A stretch of DNA of 64,000 nt from Nematostella vectensis. Its lineage: Eukaryota; Cnidaria; Anthozoa; Actiniaria; Edwardsiidae. The stretch is from positions 3,207,001 through 3,271,000 of the forward strand of contig NC_064042.1 in the NCBI RefSeq assembly GCF_932526225.1, given 5' to 3'. How positions within the stretch are numbered: position 1 is the first letter of the stretch; the number at the start of each line of letters is the position of its first letter. Position numbers and translations under genes: made by a program. Below the pieces are notes generated by a model. It was not told the DNA's origin. It worked only from the letters and a program-made list of their open reading frames with translations, and searched no databases. Shown one piece after another: positions 12,101-24,424 of this stretch.

Positions 12101-14649
12101 CTTCTGTTTTTTGCACTATTTCTCTCTGGCAAAACAACACATAAAGATGTTTTACATAGTATGTTACATGCATAAAATATTTGTAGCAACAGTCAGATAT
12201 CCCAATAAATAAATAAATGGATTAAAATTAGGTAGATCAATGTATCAATCAGTCATTTGGATGGTCACTCTGTCTTTCAATAAACAGTCAGGATTGATAA
12301 CAAAGTTAATTTGAAATACCAGTCCCTACAGTACAGCCCACCTTAAGAGTTGTCATCTCACTGACGGCAAAGTCAAGAATCATGTTCATCGGTCGTGGTG
12401 TGTCAACAGTGGAGAAGTCAACACATCCTAGCTGAAACTAAAAAAATACTTTGAATATCAATATATGGAAAGGAAAAAATTTGCTACAGGGCCCTCAGAT
12501 TACACTATTGCCCTTTTAACCAATAATTAAAACACATATCCCATACCTTGACCCCATCAGCAAGCTGCTTCTTCCAATAAAACTGCAAAAAAAGGTTTTC
12601 ACAAAAATTCATTCACTGATCAGGGATCTTCACACCTTTCCCTATCTAGTATAATCTGTAACACAATAGAAATAGTTGTATGCTTCTTTGACAATCTTGT
12701 ACATTGTAAAAGGCAATATTGGCAAATTGTTGTTTGAGGCAGCTAGTTAGTAATTCTTTATAGCATTTTCCATAATTTACTCGTTATAAATTAGTAGTCT
12801 GAAATCTCGACAGAGTTCATTCATGTTTTCAGAGGATAATATTTAATCATCCATATTTGATGTGCTATTGTTTTATTTTATTTATCAGTAACCGATTTAA
12901 AGTTATTTAACATATGGAAGACCAGTATTTTATGAACCATCCAATATATTTCCCAAAATAACTGATGCTTTTTCTTTGAATTTTCACCCCTCAGCCAATC
13001 CTGGGAAAGCGCCTGCGGAGAGACACAACTATATTAAGGCATGATAGAGATCATAGTGTCAATTCTAAACTGACCATGTAAATATTTTTTGTTTGCATAC
13101 TCCATTTTCTAACTTTTTTTGATCCTCAGAAAACAGGAATGAAATCGGACGAGATTTTAGACCACTAGATGTCAATTTTATAATGAGCAAATTAAAAAAA
13201 AATGCTTTAAAGAATTACTAATGAGCCTCCTTAATCAGCTTGTTGTCAACAAAAACTGCTACAATAAATGCATCATGGATAGGGTGATACCTTCAGTTTG
13301 TTATTTTCTATTGTTGTCTGATAGACAAAATTTTCAGTATCCGTCCTCTTGCCAGTAAAAGCCTTCACCATTTGCTGTGTGTACGATTCTAGTTCTGTGT
13401 CAATTGCTTCTGCCATAGAACTGATCTCTTCTGGTGAAACTAAAATAAATATTTAAATTTTATGAATTTTTATAGCTTGGCATAACTGCTGATGTAATAC
13501 TGAAATATAAGTTTAAAATTGGCACAAAATCAGGATCTAAGTAGGGGCAAGGCCTGGTTTCCAGGTTCCATACAAGGCAGCTCGGGTTTTCTTTATGTTT
13601 CTGTATTATGCCTACATGCCAAACATTTTGGGGCCCTGCTCAGCTGTATAGGGGTGCAAAGTCGTGCCCGGGGGGACTCTCCCTAAAATATGTACATATG
13701 CTTGTGCAAAATGGGTGTGGTTTCTGGATTTTTTAACCCTAAGGGATAGCAGAGAAAACAAAAGAATGATCAGGTTTCTGAGTTTTATTAACTGGCTCTC
13801 CTATCAAGTACGCCTCTGTTGTGATGACTTTAAAGGGCGCTGTTATCTATTCTTGAAGTCTGTTTGTTATTGTAGCAATCTAAAGGATAATGGCCATTTT
13901 GATTTGCCAATTGATGTTTGTTGTCTTTAGTTGACAGTTGACATGAGATCGACTGACTGAAATTTTATAAAACAGAAAGTCTTACAAACCATAACAGGAA
14001 GTGTGATTTGTATTTTTTGGGATCAGGTCCCCTGGTAGACACCCTAAGGGATAGCAGATTTACAGAAGACCCTAAGGGATAGCACTTGGGGCAAATTTTA
14101 TACCCTAAGGGATAGGACGAGCATATATGAACATTTTTTAGGGAGAGTCCCCCCAGGAGGTCGTGCCTCCTAGAGCTCAATTTTTCTTTAGTACCTTTAG
14201 TACCTACTGATCCATTAACCATATTTGTCAAAACACTGCACAACCAAAAAGGCTGTTAGTTTATTTAAGTATATGTTTGTAAGGTCGGTATCATAATAAT
14301 TTCATTGAAAGGTCAAGGCTACATTGTAATTGGCTATATTATTGGTTTGTAATTGACCTTATCTACTTAGTGATATTGAATAGCGGTTCAATCGATAGTT
14401 CTCATGGACATATACCTATTAAGTACTTACATTAAATTATTTTGTGACAGAAATTCAATTTTCACAACCAAAAAATTGCCACATATATCCCTCATCGCGG
14501 ATTTACCTACCCTTGCCACGCCAAATGTTCTCTCCATTGCATATTGTCATTTCTAGTCCATCTCTGCCCCCATTATGTAGCTTAGTTAGCAAATAATAAC
14601 TTCCCAAATCTGTGGAAATTTTGCATAAAGACGATTCTTCGGCCGCCAT
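9197..14649 (-). CDS. XRCC4: XRCC4, DNA-ligase-IV cofactor in NHEJ
   Basis: Exons: 14649-14511, 13439-13291, 12582-12547, 12437-12342, 12125-12060, 11766-11710, 11201-11147, 10589-10553, 9810-9685, 9529-9428, 9275-9197. They join in phase into 313 residues, close to the human length (about 336). The N-terminal beta-rich head (about 1-125) has the family pattern MTICNGENIWRGK, VSPEEIS and LGCVDF. A coiled coil follows (about 130-205) with ECVKGKAELESDLYQK and VLNEKKAKIRQL, matching the segment where XRCC4 binds the ligase IV BRCT linker. The C-terminal third is low-complexity and basic (RRKRREPKP) and ends in VDYDELMNDM. The protein is nuclear and dimeric, stabilises DNA ligase IV and forms filaments with XLF. 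The start follows a CpG-containing upstream region shared with ATG3. A minus-strand AATAAA at 8936-8931 is the likely polyadenylation signal. Confidence 0.93.
9957..10363. mobile_element. MITE-like element with ~65-bp TIRs
   Basis: The left end (about 9957-10028) and the right end (about 10290-10363) are inverted copies sharing GCGACTACGCGACAAGCCCG. It lies in an XRCC4 intron. A related partial copy is at 52490-52596 in the filamin gene, so this is a multi-copy family. No coding frame. Confidence 0.8.
13667..14158. mobile_element. TIR element with CCCTAAGGGATAG motifs in XRCC4 intron 1
   Basis: The ends are inverted copies of GGGGGGACTCTCCCTAAAA. Internally CCCTAAGGGATAG and close variants recur (near 13737, 14040, 14071 and 14103). 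A relative of the CCAGGGGACC/CCCTTAGGG motif occurs near 9900-9950. It is non-coding and inferred to be non-autonomous. Confidence 0.65.
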
Positions 14650-14976
14650 ATTGGAATATCTGGATAGAGAGGGCCTAGGACCTAATACACAGGGCTCCCA
14701 TGTTTTATGGGTCTCCTTCTACTACCACCAGGAAATTAAGGGTTTTTACTACCAAATACAATTACTCCTTTTTTAAACATGATTTAAAAATTTATAAACA
14801 ATTTATTTACAAAGAAATTCTATGTATCCATGTTTCAGCAGTTAATTTTTACTCGAGCCTGCGATCTTCGTTCAGCGGCACATCACACATGCGTTTTTTG
14901 AGTGAAATTTCTAGTCATATGATCGGATCGAAAACACCAGGTATTTTGTAGTTACTGATAACTTAAATTTTCAGTT
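14650..14976. promoter_or_regulatory. Bidirectional promoter region, XRCC4 / ATG3
   Basis: The start codons of XRCC4 (minus, 14649) and ATG3 (plus, 14977) are 327 bp apart and point away from each other. Both are housekeeping-type genes. I see no TATA box at a usual distance, so a shared TATA-less promoter is inferred from layout only. Confidence 0.6.
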
Positions 14977-17900
14977 ATGGCGATGCAGGACGTCTTCAAT
15001 AAAGTCAAAGGCACAGCATTAGGAGTTGCAGAGTATCTCACGCCAGTATTGAAGGTAAATCGTCTCGATTTCCACAGCTGATTTTGCGTACGAGCGTCAG
15101 TTTCTATTTCCGTATCTATATGTTATTGTTGCAAATGTTTATTTTATCGTACGCAAGTAAGTCTTTTGTTTGTCTTTGCCTCTTATCTTTTGCGGTTAAC
15201 TAATTCTTATTTTTTTTTCAAGGAGTCTAAATTCCAAGAAACGGGCGTTATTACACCAGAGGAGGTCAGTTATAGTCCGATGTCGCTTTATATCAAAAGG
15301 AATTGTTCTGTGAATGTTAAAGTGTTTCCCTTGTTTCCTATTTCCTATTAACTATATTGGTCATTAAATTGTCCAGAACGATAGGTAGGGGGAACTGAGA
15401 TCAGGTCATCAATATGTCTGAAATTTGTTTTCGTGATTATTTGATGCCTTAAAATGTCAGAGCCCCGATTCCTCCCCTTCATTGTATAAAAATCTGGAGA
15501 TCCCCCTCTCAAACAAACCCCAGAACTTCATTAGAACTAATAAAAAATCAGAGCCCCTACTTAGGGACTTGTTAGAAATTAGTAGGGGGGAGGGGGGTGC
15601 AAATTTTGAATGCAGTGATGGAAATTTAATGACCCTTCTCTAGCAAAAGGGTTGAAATTTCTTGACCCTCCCCCAGGTTCCTTCCCGAAATATTATGACC
15701 CCCTATTTAAAATCTAAATTTACTTCAAAAAGCTCAATTGTTCAATGTAAGATTCTCCAATTTCATTTAGGACTTTATGTTTATCACTTCCGTCTTCACT
15801 GTTTCTCTGTTCTGTAAAGTGTTTGATGATAGCCCTCAATTTCTCTGGTTTGTTTTTGTTCCGTACTGACAGCAATTGATAGTGGTCAATGTATTTATCT
15901 AGTATAGCTACACGCCAGGAGCGTACGCAGGATTTTAACAAGTTTCAGTCAAAGCATCCAGAAGCTGAAAAAGGGTGTGGCCCCTCATCCCGCATCCCCG
16001 TGAAGACTTCATAGCTCCCGCTTTTGGATTTGAAATTGGCATCAATACGTCAGACTTTTGAGAATATTACATGATCCTCTGTCATACTCGATCTGAAATA
16101 GGACTTCAGTCGTCTCGTGGCACTGAAGGACGTAACAATATGTTTGGAAATCATCTGTAGACTACCCATGATTAAAAATTTTGCAGTCCAGTGACTGCAG
16201 GCCTATAGGCTGTGTACGCCCCTACAAGCTGTTTTTTTTAATGTTCCATCCTCAAGCATCTTGTACCAATTAAAGTCGTCGCAAGACATTCTGTCTTGTT
16301 GTTGTTTTTTTGTACTTATCATTTCTATATGATTTAGACGAGTTAGGTAATCCTTTACATGACTTTCTTCAACAATATATTTCTTGCTGAAAGTCTCAAT
16401 ACTTGCAGCATCGTTAACATCAATTGCCTTCTCTTTGTGAAATGTCCTCAACTGTGCCCTAGGGTTGCTATAACAGTTATATAGAGTTATATAAAAAGAT
16501 TTGGTCCATTTTTTTCTGACCCCCCCTCCCCCTCTTAAGTGTTCTTATTTTTTTCTGACCCTCCCCTTTTTGATAGCTGAAAAAAATATGACCCTCCCCC
16601 TGATTCCACCTCCCTCCTCCCTGCTAATTTCTGATAAGTCCCTTAGAGTCCCCATTTTTTCCTGGAGCCTCCTTTGGGTGGTTAAAAATTTTCAGAGCTC
16701 CCACCCCTCAATATCTTCCCTGCTGCTCCTCCCCACCCTGGAAGTATGTAATGAATACTCTCCATATCGTTTTTCACAGGCGGATACAGCATGATTAATG
16801 AAAAAAAATTAGAAGAAATTAATTGGAGCAAAAATCCACAAAATAAAATTAATGTATTTAGTGGATGCCCCCTCAATCTAACTCTGTGCATGACCTTTTT
16901 TTATTTTCTTATTTTCTAGTTTGTTGCTGCTGGTGATCACTTAGTTCATCATTGTCCAACCTGGCAATGGTATGATGATTTATGGTGTATTGCACTTCAT
17001 GTAACATACTCTATTGGAAATCTCACTCCAAATATGAAGGGGTGGATTCAGAAATTATGGAACATTATGTAGGCATGGTGGTCCTGACATAGTTTTTCTA
17101 CACAGGCCTGTTGCCAGTGTATTTAGCAAATAGGGGGATAGGTGTTACCCATTTAGTGGACCATTATCTCTTGTGTAGCTCATTCTAACTCGCAGTTGGT
17201 ACTTAATTTTTTTTCACTATAGCCAACCTTCCAGTTGAGTTAGTTCTGCCAAAGACCGACTACTGGCCTGCTACATGGTCAGGACAAAATTCAGGAAACG
17301 GGATAGACTTAAACCCCCTCTAATCATAAATATGAAATTCCCCCTCCTTTTAAACACAAGGTTCCGCTATAAAAGGGAAAGGTCCACTCACCCCCGGGCT
17401 CAAGAACAATCAGTATCAATTAGCTGTCAATAAGTCAACATGCTTCTAGGCGCTAAATTCAAATATTTAAATTCTTAACCAAATCAAATATTATTCCTAG
17501 AGTTGTCCACCTAAAATGTTTCTATCTGTGTGCACTCTAAAATTCGAGCATTTCCATCACAGCATGAGAATAATTCCTCCAGATACATTAGATTATCTTG
17601 TTACCTGTGCAAAAATAGTTTTATCCCAACCGACTTAGGCTCAGAGATATGCAACTTTTTAGGAGACTTATAATTTGTGACTGCTAGTGTGGCAGTGTTC
17701 TGATTATAATTGCAAAATCGAGCCTGGGGTGGGAGGAGCTTTCCCTTTTATAGTGGAACCTCATGAACCAGCACGTAAGCACAGAAGAGACAAATAATTT
17801 CTCATGATCTGTGGTTGACTACCTCTCTGATTCTCTGAAGAATAAAAATGATCCCAAACTTCATAAATTGTACAAATACCTTAATTTTGTTTTGGATGCA

Positions 17901-20900
17901 CAATTCTCTGTCATTGACGTAGCTGATTATTTATCAAACACATTTTCCAATCTAACATTGCCTTGTGAAGTCTCTACATTATTTTTTTTTTACAGGTCAA
18001 TGGGGGAAGAATCAAGAGTCAAGCCTTATCTTCCAAAGGATAAGCAGTACTTGTACACTAGGAATGGTAAGCTTCATGTGTGTTTTCAAAAATGTGCCAA
18101 AATTTTATTGTGTGAGTCAAGGGTTTGGATATCTGATATATAGTTGTTTCCCATACAAGCAAAATTAGCTGAAAGAAATGCTAAGGTCAGCACTTAGGGC
18201 AATGCTCAGGGCCTGAGGGCAATTTTCACTAGGTGTTACGCAAATAGGCACCAACTCTGTGCACATTTTGCTGATATTATACTTGAGACACTGGTCTGAC
18301 AGCATTTTGTCCGTTAAGTTTCAATATTACCTGGCTGATATTCAAGCCAACACATTTGATTTACGGAAGAGTTTAAGAAGCTTGGGTGTCTATGAAGACC
18401 CAGACCCAGTTCAGCAAAGGCTGCGTTGAACTCATTCATGAAAAGATTAGGCTGTTTTATGATTCCTTACTTATCTTTTAAATCATACAGTCCCCTGTTA
18501 CAAGCGCTGCAAGCAAATGGAACACCAAGAAGAGAATGAAGCCATCGTCGAGCCAGATGAGGATGGAGGTTGGGTCGACACCCATCACAAGGTGGACCCA
18601 AGTGGAGAGAAGGTCACAGCAGGTGTACAAGAACAGTTCTCAGAAATGAAGCTTGACTCCGATAAGGTACCATTACTACACTGTCCTGCACTGGATGACT
18701 TTCTAATCAGGGTCAAAGGAGGGGGTGGGGTACTGGGTGCATTGGATCCCCTCCCCTAATAATTTTGAAAGCCATAGACAGGACTTCTGGAATTACGCGC
18801 TTGTGAGGAAGCGTTTAATTTGGCTTTCTCCGCGTAATCCGGCTAAATTTTGAGAGACATTTTAGTGCACAGCTGATGTGTTCTTTTAGGGTTCTTACCT
18901 CTATTTCTCGTAAAAAAAAAGAGACAGATATTCTTCGTAAGAGTGCGATATTTCGAACTGAATTTTGAAAACAAATAAAATGACTAGGCATTCTTTGCTA
19001 AACCACGAAGGCCTAGGACTGGGGTTGGGGGATGGGGGCTAGCTCGACACCAAAATTTCAAGGCCCCACTGTTTATCTATTGTCTGTGTATTGTGGTCCC
19101 CCAATATTTCAAGGGCTGCTCTGGCCCTGTCATATAATTTTACTTTGCCAGGAAGTGTCTTTTCATCTGTTATTTTTGTAAACACAATGGGGTTCCCAAT
19201 ATTCAAGCTGAAAAAATTGGCACTGATGACAGTGCAGAAGATCTAAATTCATGATGGCTACTGTATTGATTGTACTCCCTTATTATTCATATTTGCTGCA
19301 GAACACTAAGCCATGTGCACCAGTTGTCACTCAGGAAAATGATGATGATGATGAAGACGATGAAGAAGAAGCTGAAGACATGGAAGGTAAATTTCATCTG
19401 TTTTACACAATGAAATATTCTTTGCTGTTTGAAATATTTTTATTTCTTTAAAGTAATGCCCTTTTTATTTCAAAATAGCTTTTGAAGAAAGTGGAATGCT
19501 CGAAAATGATGAGGTGAGAAGTAAAAAAGAATTCGAATATATTTTAGGTATTAACTTCGGGAAACCTAAAAAAAACACCAGAAACCAGTAGATATGAGCC
19601 TTTGGTGTGTGTTAATGCACAAGGATAAAATGGGTGGCCATATGGGCACTTCTTATTTTGAGAAATACCGCAAAAGTTCTAATATGCCTCTGGGTGTTTT
19701 TTTTTTCTCTAAGTGAGAAGGGGAGAGGGGAGGGGTAGAAAGAGGTTTTATTTTAAAATCTTATTTTTCAATGTTGACACTAGTTATGTTGATATCTTTG
19801 ATTGTAATCTTAGGCAACACTTGCAGTGCCAGTTGCTCCAGTGAGTCAGTCAGAGTCATCAGATGGTGGTACTGATGCAACTAGTGGTGAGGGAATCCTA
19901 CAGACCCGCACATATGATATGTATATCACTTACGACAAGTACTATCAGACCCCAAGACTATGGCTGTATGGATATAATGAGGTAAGGTGTAATCCTATAG
20001 ATCTGCACATATGACTTACATAGTACTTGCAACAAGTACTGACTATCGGACACTGATTATGGCTAACAAGCTTAAACAACAAGTACTATCAGAAGTTTAA
20101 TATATAACCTGAATTGCATGAAATAAAAATGGAAAACAAGACTCCAAAGTTCTCTTGTATTTCCAAATTGCAAGGCATAAAAAAATTATTCGCTTATTTA
20201 GTATATAAAGTTTTATAAGTTTTAAAAGATAAAATTTCTCACAGGAGAATTTTCCAGCCCTGATTTATGCAAAAATATCTTTTAGAGAAATATCTATTCT
20301 AGAAACCAATAACATGTAAAAGAACATCCTTTTAACCTTGTTGGTTTGTTTGTCTTTTGCAGAATAGAAAGCCATTATCGGTGGAGGAGATGTATGAAGA
20401 TATGAGTCAGGTAAAAAGCTGACTGATGTCACATGGCTCTTTATAGCTCTCTTTGTTGTTTGCCTGATCCATTGAAAAATTTCAGGCCTAACCTATAGGA
20501 AACTTAAAGTAATTAGCCTTTGATTTTATGAATGGCGTTTTCGTCGAATTGAATGATGCTTTTTGTTATGTATCAGGACCATGCAAAGAAGACAGTGACA
20601 ATAGAAGCTCATCCTCATCTTCCCATGACTATGGCCTCTGTTCACCCTTGTCGGTGGGTATAGATATACACCTATTTCAAAAAACGTTGTCATTGCAAGC
20701 AGCAAATGGCGATTGTTAAATGGCACTTCTACGACCAAAAGGACCCATGGATCCCAAAATGTTTGTTCCAGATTCAGAAAAATATAAATAAAACATACGA
20801 CTGTCTATTCAATGTAATTATGGTTCTGACATCGCTTGAGTTAATTTATCACCTTTATTTTTACAAACAATTACTACCCATAGACACCTTTCGGTCGTAG

Positions 20901-22561
20901 AACTGCCATTTGGCAATTGCCATTTGCTATTCGCACTGACAACCTTTATTGAAATAGGTGTATATTACTAGCAAATGAATATGAGTTTTTCCACCCTCTC
21001 CCTTGTCTGCACATTGCAATATCCTCCATCATGTTTATGGCTCATCGTCCATGCTAGAATACACAAATTTACTGCTTTTCCTCTTATGACCTCCTCTTTG
21101 CACGCAAAGCATAAGGGATGGTTGGTTGTGCTCCCATTGCTTTTGAGACAGCAGAAAAAAATAGACAATAAGTGACAAAAACATTTTTGTTAGCGCCTGG
21201 GTATGCTTTGCTTTCCATGCCATTTTTAAATGCTTTAAGTAAGAGTCATGCGCATAGCTTAAAGCTTCATATGCGGTGATGCATTGTACAATAGGACTCA
21301 TATTTGAGTAACCTATGTTTTAATCTTTTAGCCATGCTGATGTGATGAAGAAAATTATCCAGACAGTGGCTGATGGAGGCGGAGAGCTGAGTGTTTATAT
21401 GTATCCTTTGATACAGTCACAGCGAGGCTTTGGTGGGAAGGTGGTTAGGTGTATTGACACATGGCCATAATAGTTCTCATTTTGTTGATGATGGTGGGAA
21501 GGTGTTTAGGTGTATTGACACATGGCCATAATAGTTCTCATTTTGTTGATGATGGTGGGAAGGTGGTTAGGTGTATTGACACATGGCCATAATAGTTCTC
21601 ATTTTGTTGATGATGGTGGGATTTATAATGGTGAGGAGAAGGTAGTGATCATAGCGATAATGATGATGGTGATTACTAGGTGGTTGCAGTGTTTTTGATG
21701 GAGATCAGTTGGTTTTTATTGTGATTATGATAATGATGATAAGATGGTAGTTGTATGATGATGATAAGGTTAGTGGTCGTAGTGATTATGATGATGATGA
21801 TGATGATGATGATAAGGTGGTGGTCGTAGCGATTATGATGATGATGATGATAAGGTGGTGGTCGTAGCGATGATGATGATGATGATGATGATAAGGTGGT
21901 GGTCGTAGCGATTATGATGATGATGATGATAAGGTGGTGGTCGTAGCGATTATGATGATGATGATGATACAGTTGTGTTCAAAGTGATTATGATGATGAT
22001 GATAGGTTGGTGGTCGTAGCGATGATGATGATGATGATAATGTGGTGGTCGTAGTGATTATGATGATGATAAAGTGGTGGTTATATAATTATGATGATGA
22101 TAATGTGGTGGTCATAGTGATTATGATAATGATAAGGTTGGTGGTCAGTGATAATGATGATGATCATACGGTGCTGGTGGTGGTGGTAATTGTTATGTTA
22201 GCGATTGTAGTGTGACTGTGGTGACGATGATCATCTTAAATAATGAATTGGTTGATTTTATTATGTGTGTGATGGTGTTGGTAAAAATCAATATTGCAAA
22301 GAAAATGATGATATTTTTTATGGTAATAATGATGATAACGATGGGGTTGGTGGTAAAAATACCAGTACATCAAAGATGTCAATTTACGTCAAAATTCTTT
22401 ATTTGCATTTAAGGTGGTTGTATTGTTGATGTTATGTACGTTTAAATGAGGTATCGTTAAACCTTAACACCTTCAATAGGTATCTGCTGATCTTTTTAAA
22501 GTTCGTACAGGCCGTTATTCCAACAATAGAGTACGACTACACCCGCCAATTCACGATGTAG
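14977..22561 (+). CDS. ATG3: ATG3, E2-like enzyme for ATG8/LC3 lipidation
   Basis: Exons: 14977-15054, 15223-15264, 16920-16969, 17996-18066, 18491-18666, 19302-19386, 19479-19513, 19814-19981, 20363-20410, 20577-20653, 21332-21400, 22480-22561. They join in phase into 326 residues (human 314). The start aligns two residues upstream of the usual family start; the next ATG, 14983, is the alternative. Diagnostic stretches are [32 protein letters not shown], the acidic flexible insert (exon 6, many Asp/Glu), [20 protein letters not shown], and the catalytic VHPCRH with Cys276, which carries the ATG8 thioester passed on from ATG7. The C-terminus [11 protein letters not shown] is the conserved family end. 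It works in the cytosol at autophagic membranes with ATG7 and the ATG12-ATG5-ATG16 complex. An AATAAA at 22866-22871 may end the transcript. Confidence 0.97.
15720..16451 (-). pseudogene. Broken copy of a SAP-like-domain gene in ATG3 intron 2
   Basis: Two minus-strand open pieces, 16451-16230 and 15925-15720, read as one protein interrupted by about 300 bp. The first ends [14 protein letters not shown] and the second continues with [11 protein letters not shown] and [12 protein letters not shown], a SAP-like helix-extended-helix pattern that I recall as multi-copy in cnidarian genomes. The inserted stretch is bounded by GTACGCCCC/GAGCGTACGC-type sequence and looks like a later mobile insertion. 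It is a remnant on the strand opposite ATG3. The domain assignment is tentative. Confidence 0.45.
20664..20966. mobile_element. TIR element in ATG3 intron 10
   Basis: About 85 bp at the left (from ATATACACCTATTTCAA) recur inverted at the right end (TTGAAATAGGTGTATAT), including AGCAAATGGC and TTCTACGACC. It begins only about 11 bp after the exon 10 donor. It is non-coding and inferred to be a MITE. Confidence 0.75.
21432..21618 (+). repeat. 61-bp tandem repeat, three copies
   Basis: Nearly identical units start at about 21432, 21493 and 21554, each with GGTGGGAAGG, TGTATTGACACATGG and TTTTGTTGATGAT. The array begins about 30 bp after the ATG3 exon 11 donor but does not include it. Confidence 0.9.
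21619..22200 (+). repeat. Imperfect GAT microsatellite with GGTGGTCGTAGCGAT units
   Basis: ATG3 intron 11 is filled with (GAT)n runs separated by recurring GGTGGTCGTAGCGAT blocks, making a higher-order repeat of roughly 40-50 bp. It is non-coding. Confidence 0.85.
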
Positions 22562-23343
22562 TTACGGAATAAGTCTAGCACTAAATCACATGAATATTTG
22601 GGTGCCAAACTCACGCCTAAATACTCTCAGAAATCGCTGCGGCCGCCGATTCTATAGGCGACGAAAAGATAAAATCTTTAATTAAAAAATAAGACCTTTC
22701 TGGCTGATTCCTTAGCGCTTAACATTTTTTTTGGTGCTGTTATTTACCTGTTTGCCACCGAAGTCACGTGATTTCTTAGTGCAAAAAGTGTGAAAATATG
22801 TTTTCTTAGACTTGCCTTGGCCGTTTTGATTTTTAATTTTAATATGACAGAAAAACCACAAAGAAAATAAATTAATTAATGAGATACTGACCCGGACCCC
22901 ACCCTGCCAATGTGACGAGATGAGTTCGCCCCGGTTGACACCTTTGTTGTTAGTTGGAAGATGGTTAATTTTGTGCGCATATCTAGTGGCTTATGACCAG
23001 AGCTAAGGATGCCCATTTGAACTCAATTGATCCGTTATTCTCTAGACACGCCCCTGTAATATCCAAGTGCACTTGCTAACCTTATATAGCATAACGCAAC
23101 ATGATGTACAGACATAAAACCATCATCCGACGGCACTTTAGAATCATGTTTTCCAGAAACAACATCTTTATACACAGCCAAAGGCTTCGGTGAGTGGTTC
23201 CATAAAGGAATGTATCGATAAAAACTGATAGAAACAAAACTCACAACAAACTTCAAAATCGCTATTTAAGCATTCTATCAGGGAAAAATAAAATGAGAAA
23301 AAGACTCAAACACAATATTTTAAGTTCTCTTTTATTTTTTTTA

Positions 23344-23508
23344 CTAAAAATATTTTTTCATCAACATAGATTTTCCCATACTTTCCTTTATACCACTAAA
23401 CTGCCCATATTCGCCTGGGATGAGTTGTATAGCATCTGAGAGTGAAGTGTTAAGAACTCCTTTGTTATCATGCCTTGTGAGTTTTATGTGTCGCACGCAC
23501 TGAATAAC
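23344..23508 (-). other. Candidate terminal coding exon, unrecognised
   Basis: On the minus strand an acceptor TTGCTCAG is followed by 54 open codons (starting VIQCVRHIKLTRHDNKG, with SDAIQLIPGEYG) and a TAG. An AATAAA-like sequence follows downstream. I found no upstream exon to join and do not recognise the protein. It may be a remnant or chance. Confidence 0.25.
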
Positions 23509-23619
23509 CTGAGCAATATATATTTTTGGAATATCGAGAATTGAATAATAACAGTTGTCGTTCTTCTATTATCAATTTGATTTAAATTTTTTAAATGTAG
23601 ACCATTTTACTTTTGATAG

Positions 23620-23766
23620 GGCGAAGGGGGGCTCTTAGCATATTGTTATTGGCGTACCGGATTTGTGGAAATTTTCTTTGGACCAAACGATGCAGGAAGA
23701 ATTATAAGTCCCGAAGGGTATGCGGGAATTACACCAATTTACCAATTGAACAATCGAAAATATAAT
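23620..23766 (+). other. Candidate internal coding exon, unrecognised
   Basis: A 147-bp plus-strand stretch is bounded by TTTTGATAG and GTAAGC and is open for 49 codons (WRTGFVEIFFGPNDAGRI, SPEGYAGITPIYQL). The composition looks protein-like but no flanking exon was found. The family is unknown. Confidence 0.25.
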
Positions 23767-24232
23767 GTAAGCACAGATAAATGTTCACATTATGTCATGA
23801 GATGCAGTTTCCTATAGTTATTATTTGCCCTGCGTGTCTGTTTTATTTGAGTAACTGGGCGCGCAAAGATGGTAACAGCCCGGGAATTTGTTGAACTCTG
23901 CATTCAGTAGCGCTTCTCTGTAACATTATCACTCCTTTCTTTTCGTTGGTAAGATGCCCTAGTCTTTATTCCAGAAACAGCTCGAAGATTTTTGGTTTTA
24001 TTGGAAAGTAGAACAGCAATATATTCGCTACGCAATACGCGCTCAGCACTTCAGAGACACCAAATGGTTAGAATAGTCCTATGGCCGAGCAACCGTTATC
24101 ATGTGGCCCCAAGACGCTCACAAGGACGTCAACCCCGGTACTTCACAAATCTGTTGGAATCTGGAGATTCCCTTGAATTTTCCTGCAATTCTCCCGGGAG
24201 AAATGCAGATTTGTTTTTGTCTTTTGGGATTT

Positions 24233-24424
24233 TCTTGGTTTTTTGTTCCGTCAGTAAAACCATTCTGAGCCAATCAGAGTCTCGCTTTGTGCACTTCCCT
24301 GGCTATCCTCTGGACGAAAACCAGACAGTGTCGCGACAGAAAGCCGGGCAACTGCACTAGGCGAGAGATGGAAGAATCTGATTGGCTTAGAATAATTTGA
24401 CTGGCGGAACAGAAAACCAAAACA
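24233..24424. mobile_element. Small TIR element
   Basis: TTGGTTTTTTGTTCCGTCAG...GAGCCAATCAGA at the left is matched inverted by TCTGATTGGCTTAGAA...GGCGGAACAGAAAACCAA at the right (arms of about 50 bp, imperfect). It is non-coding. Confidence 0.65.
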
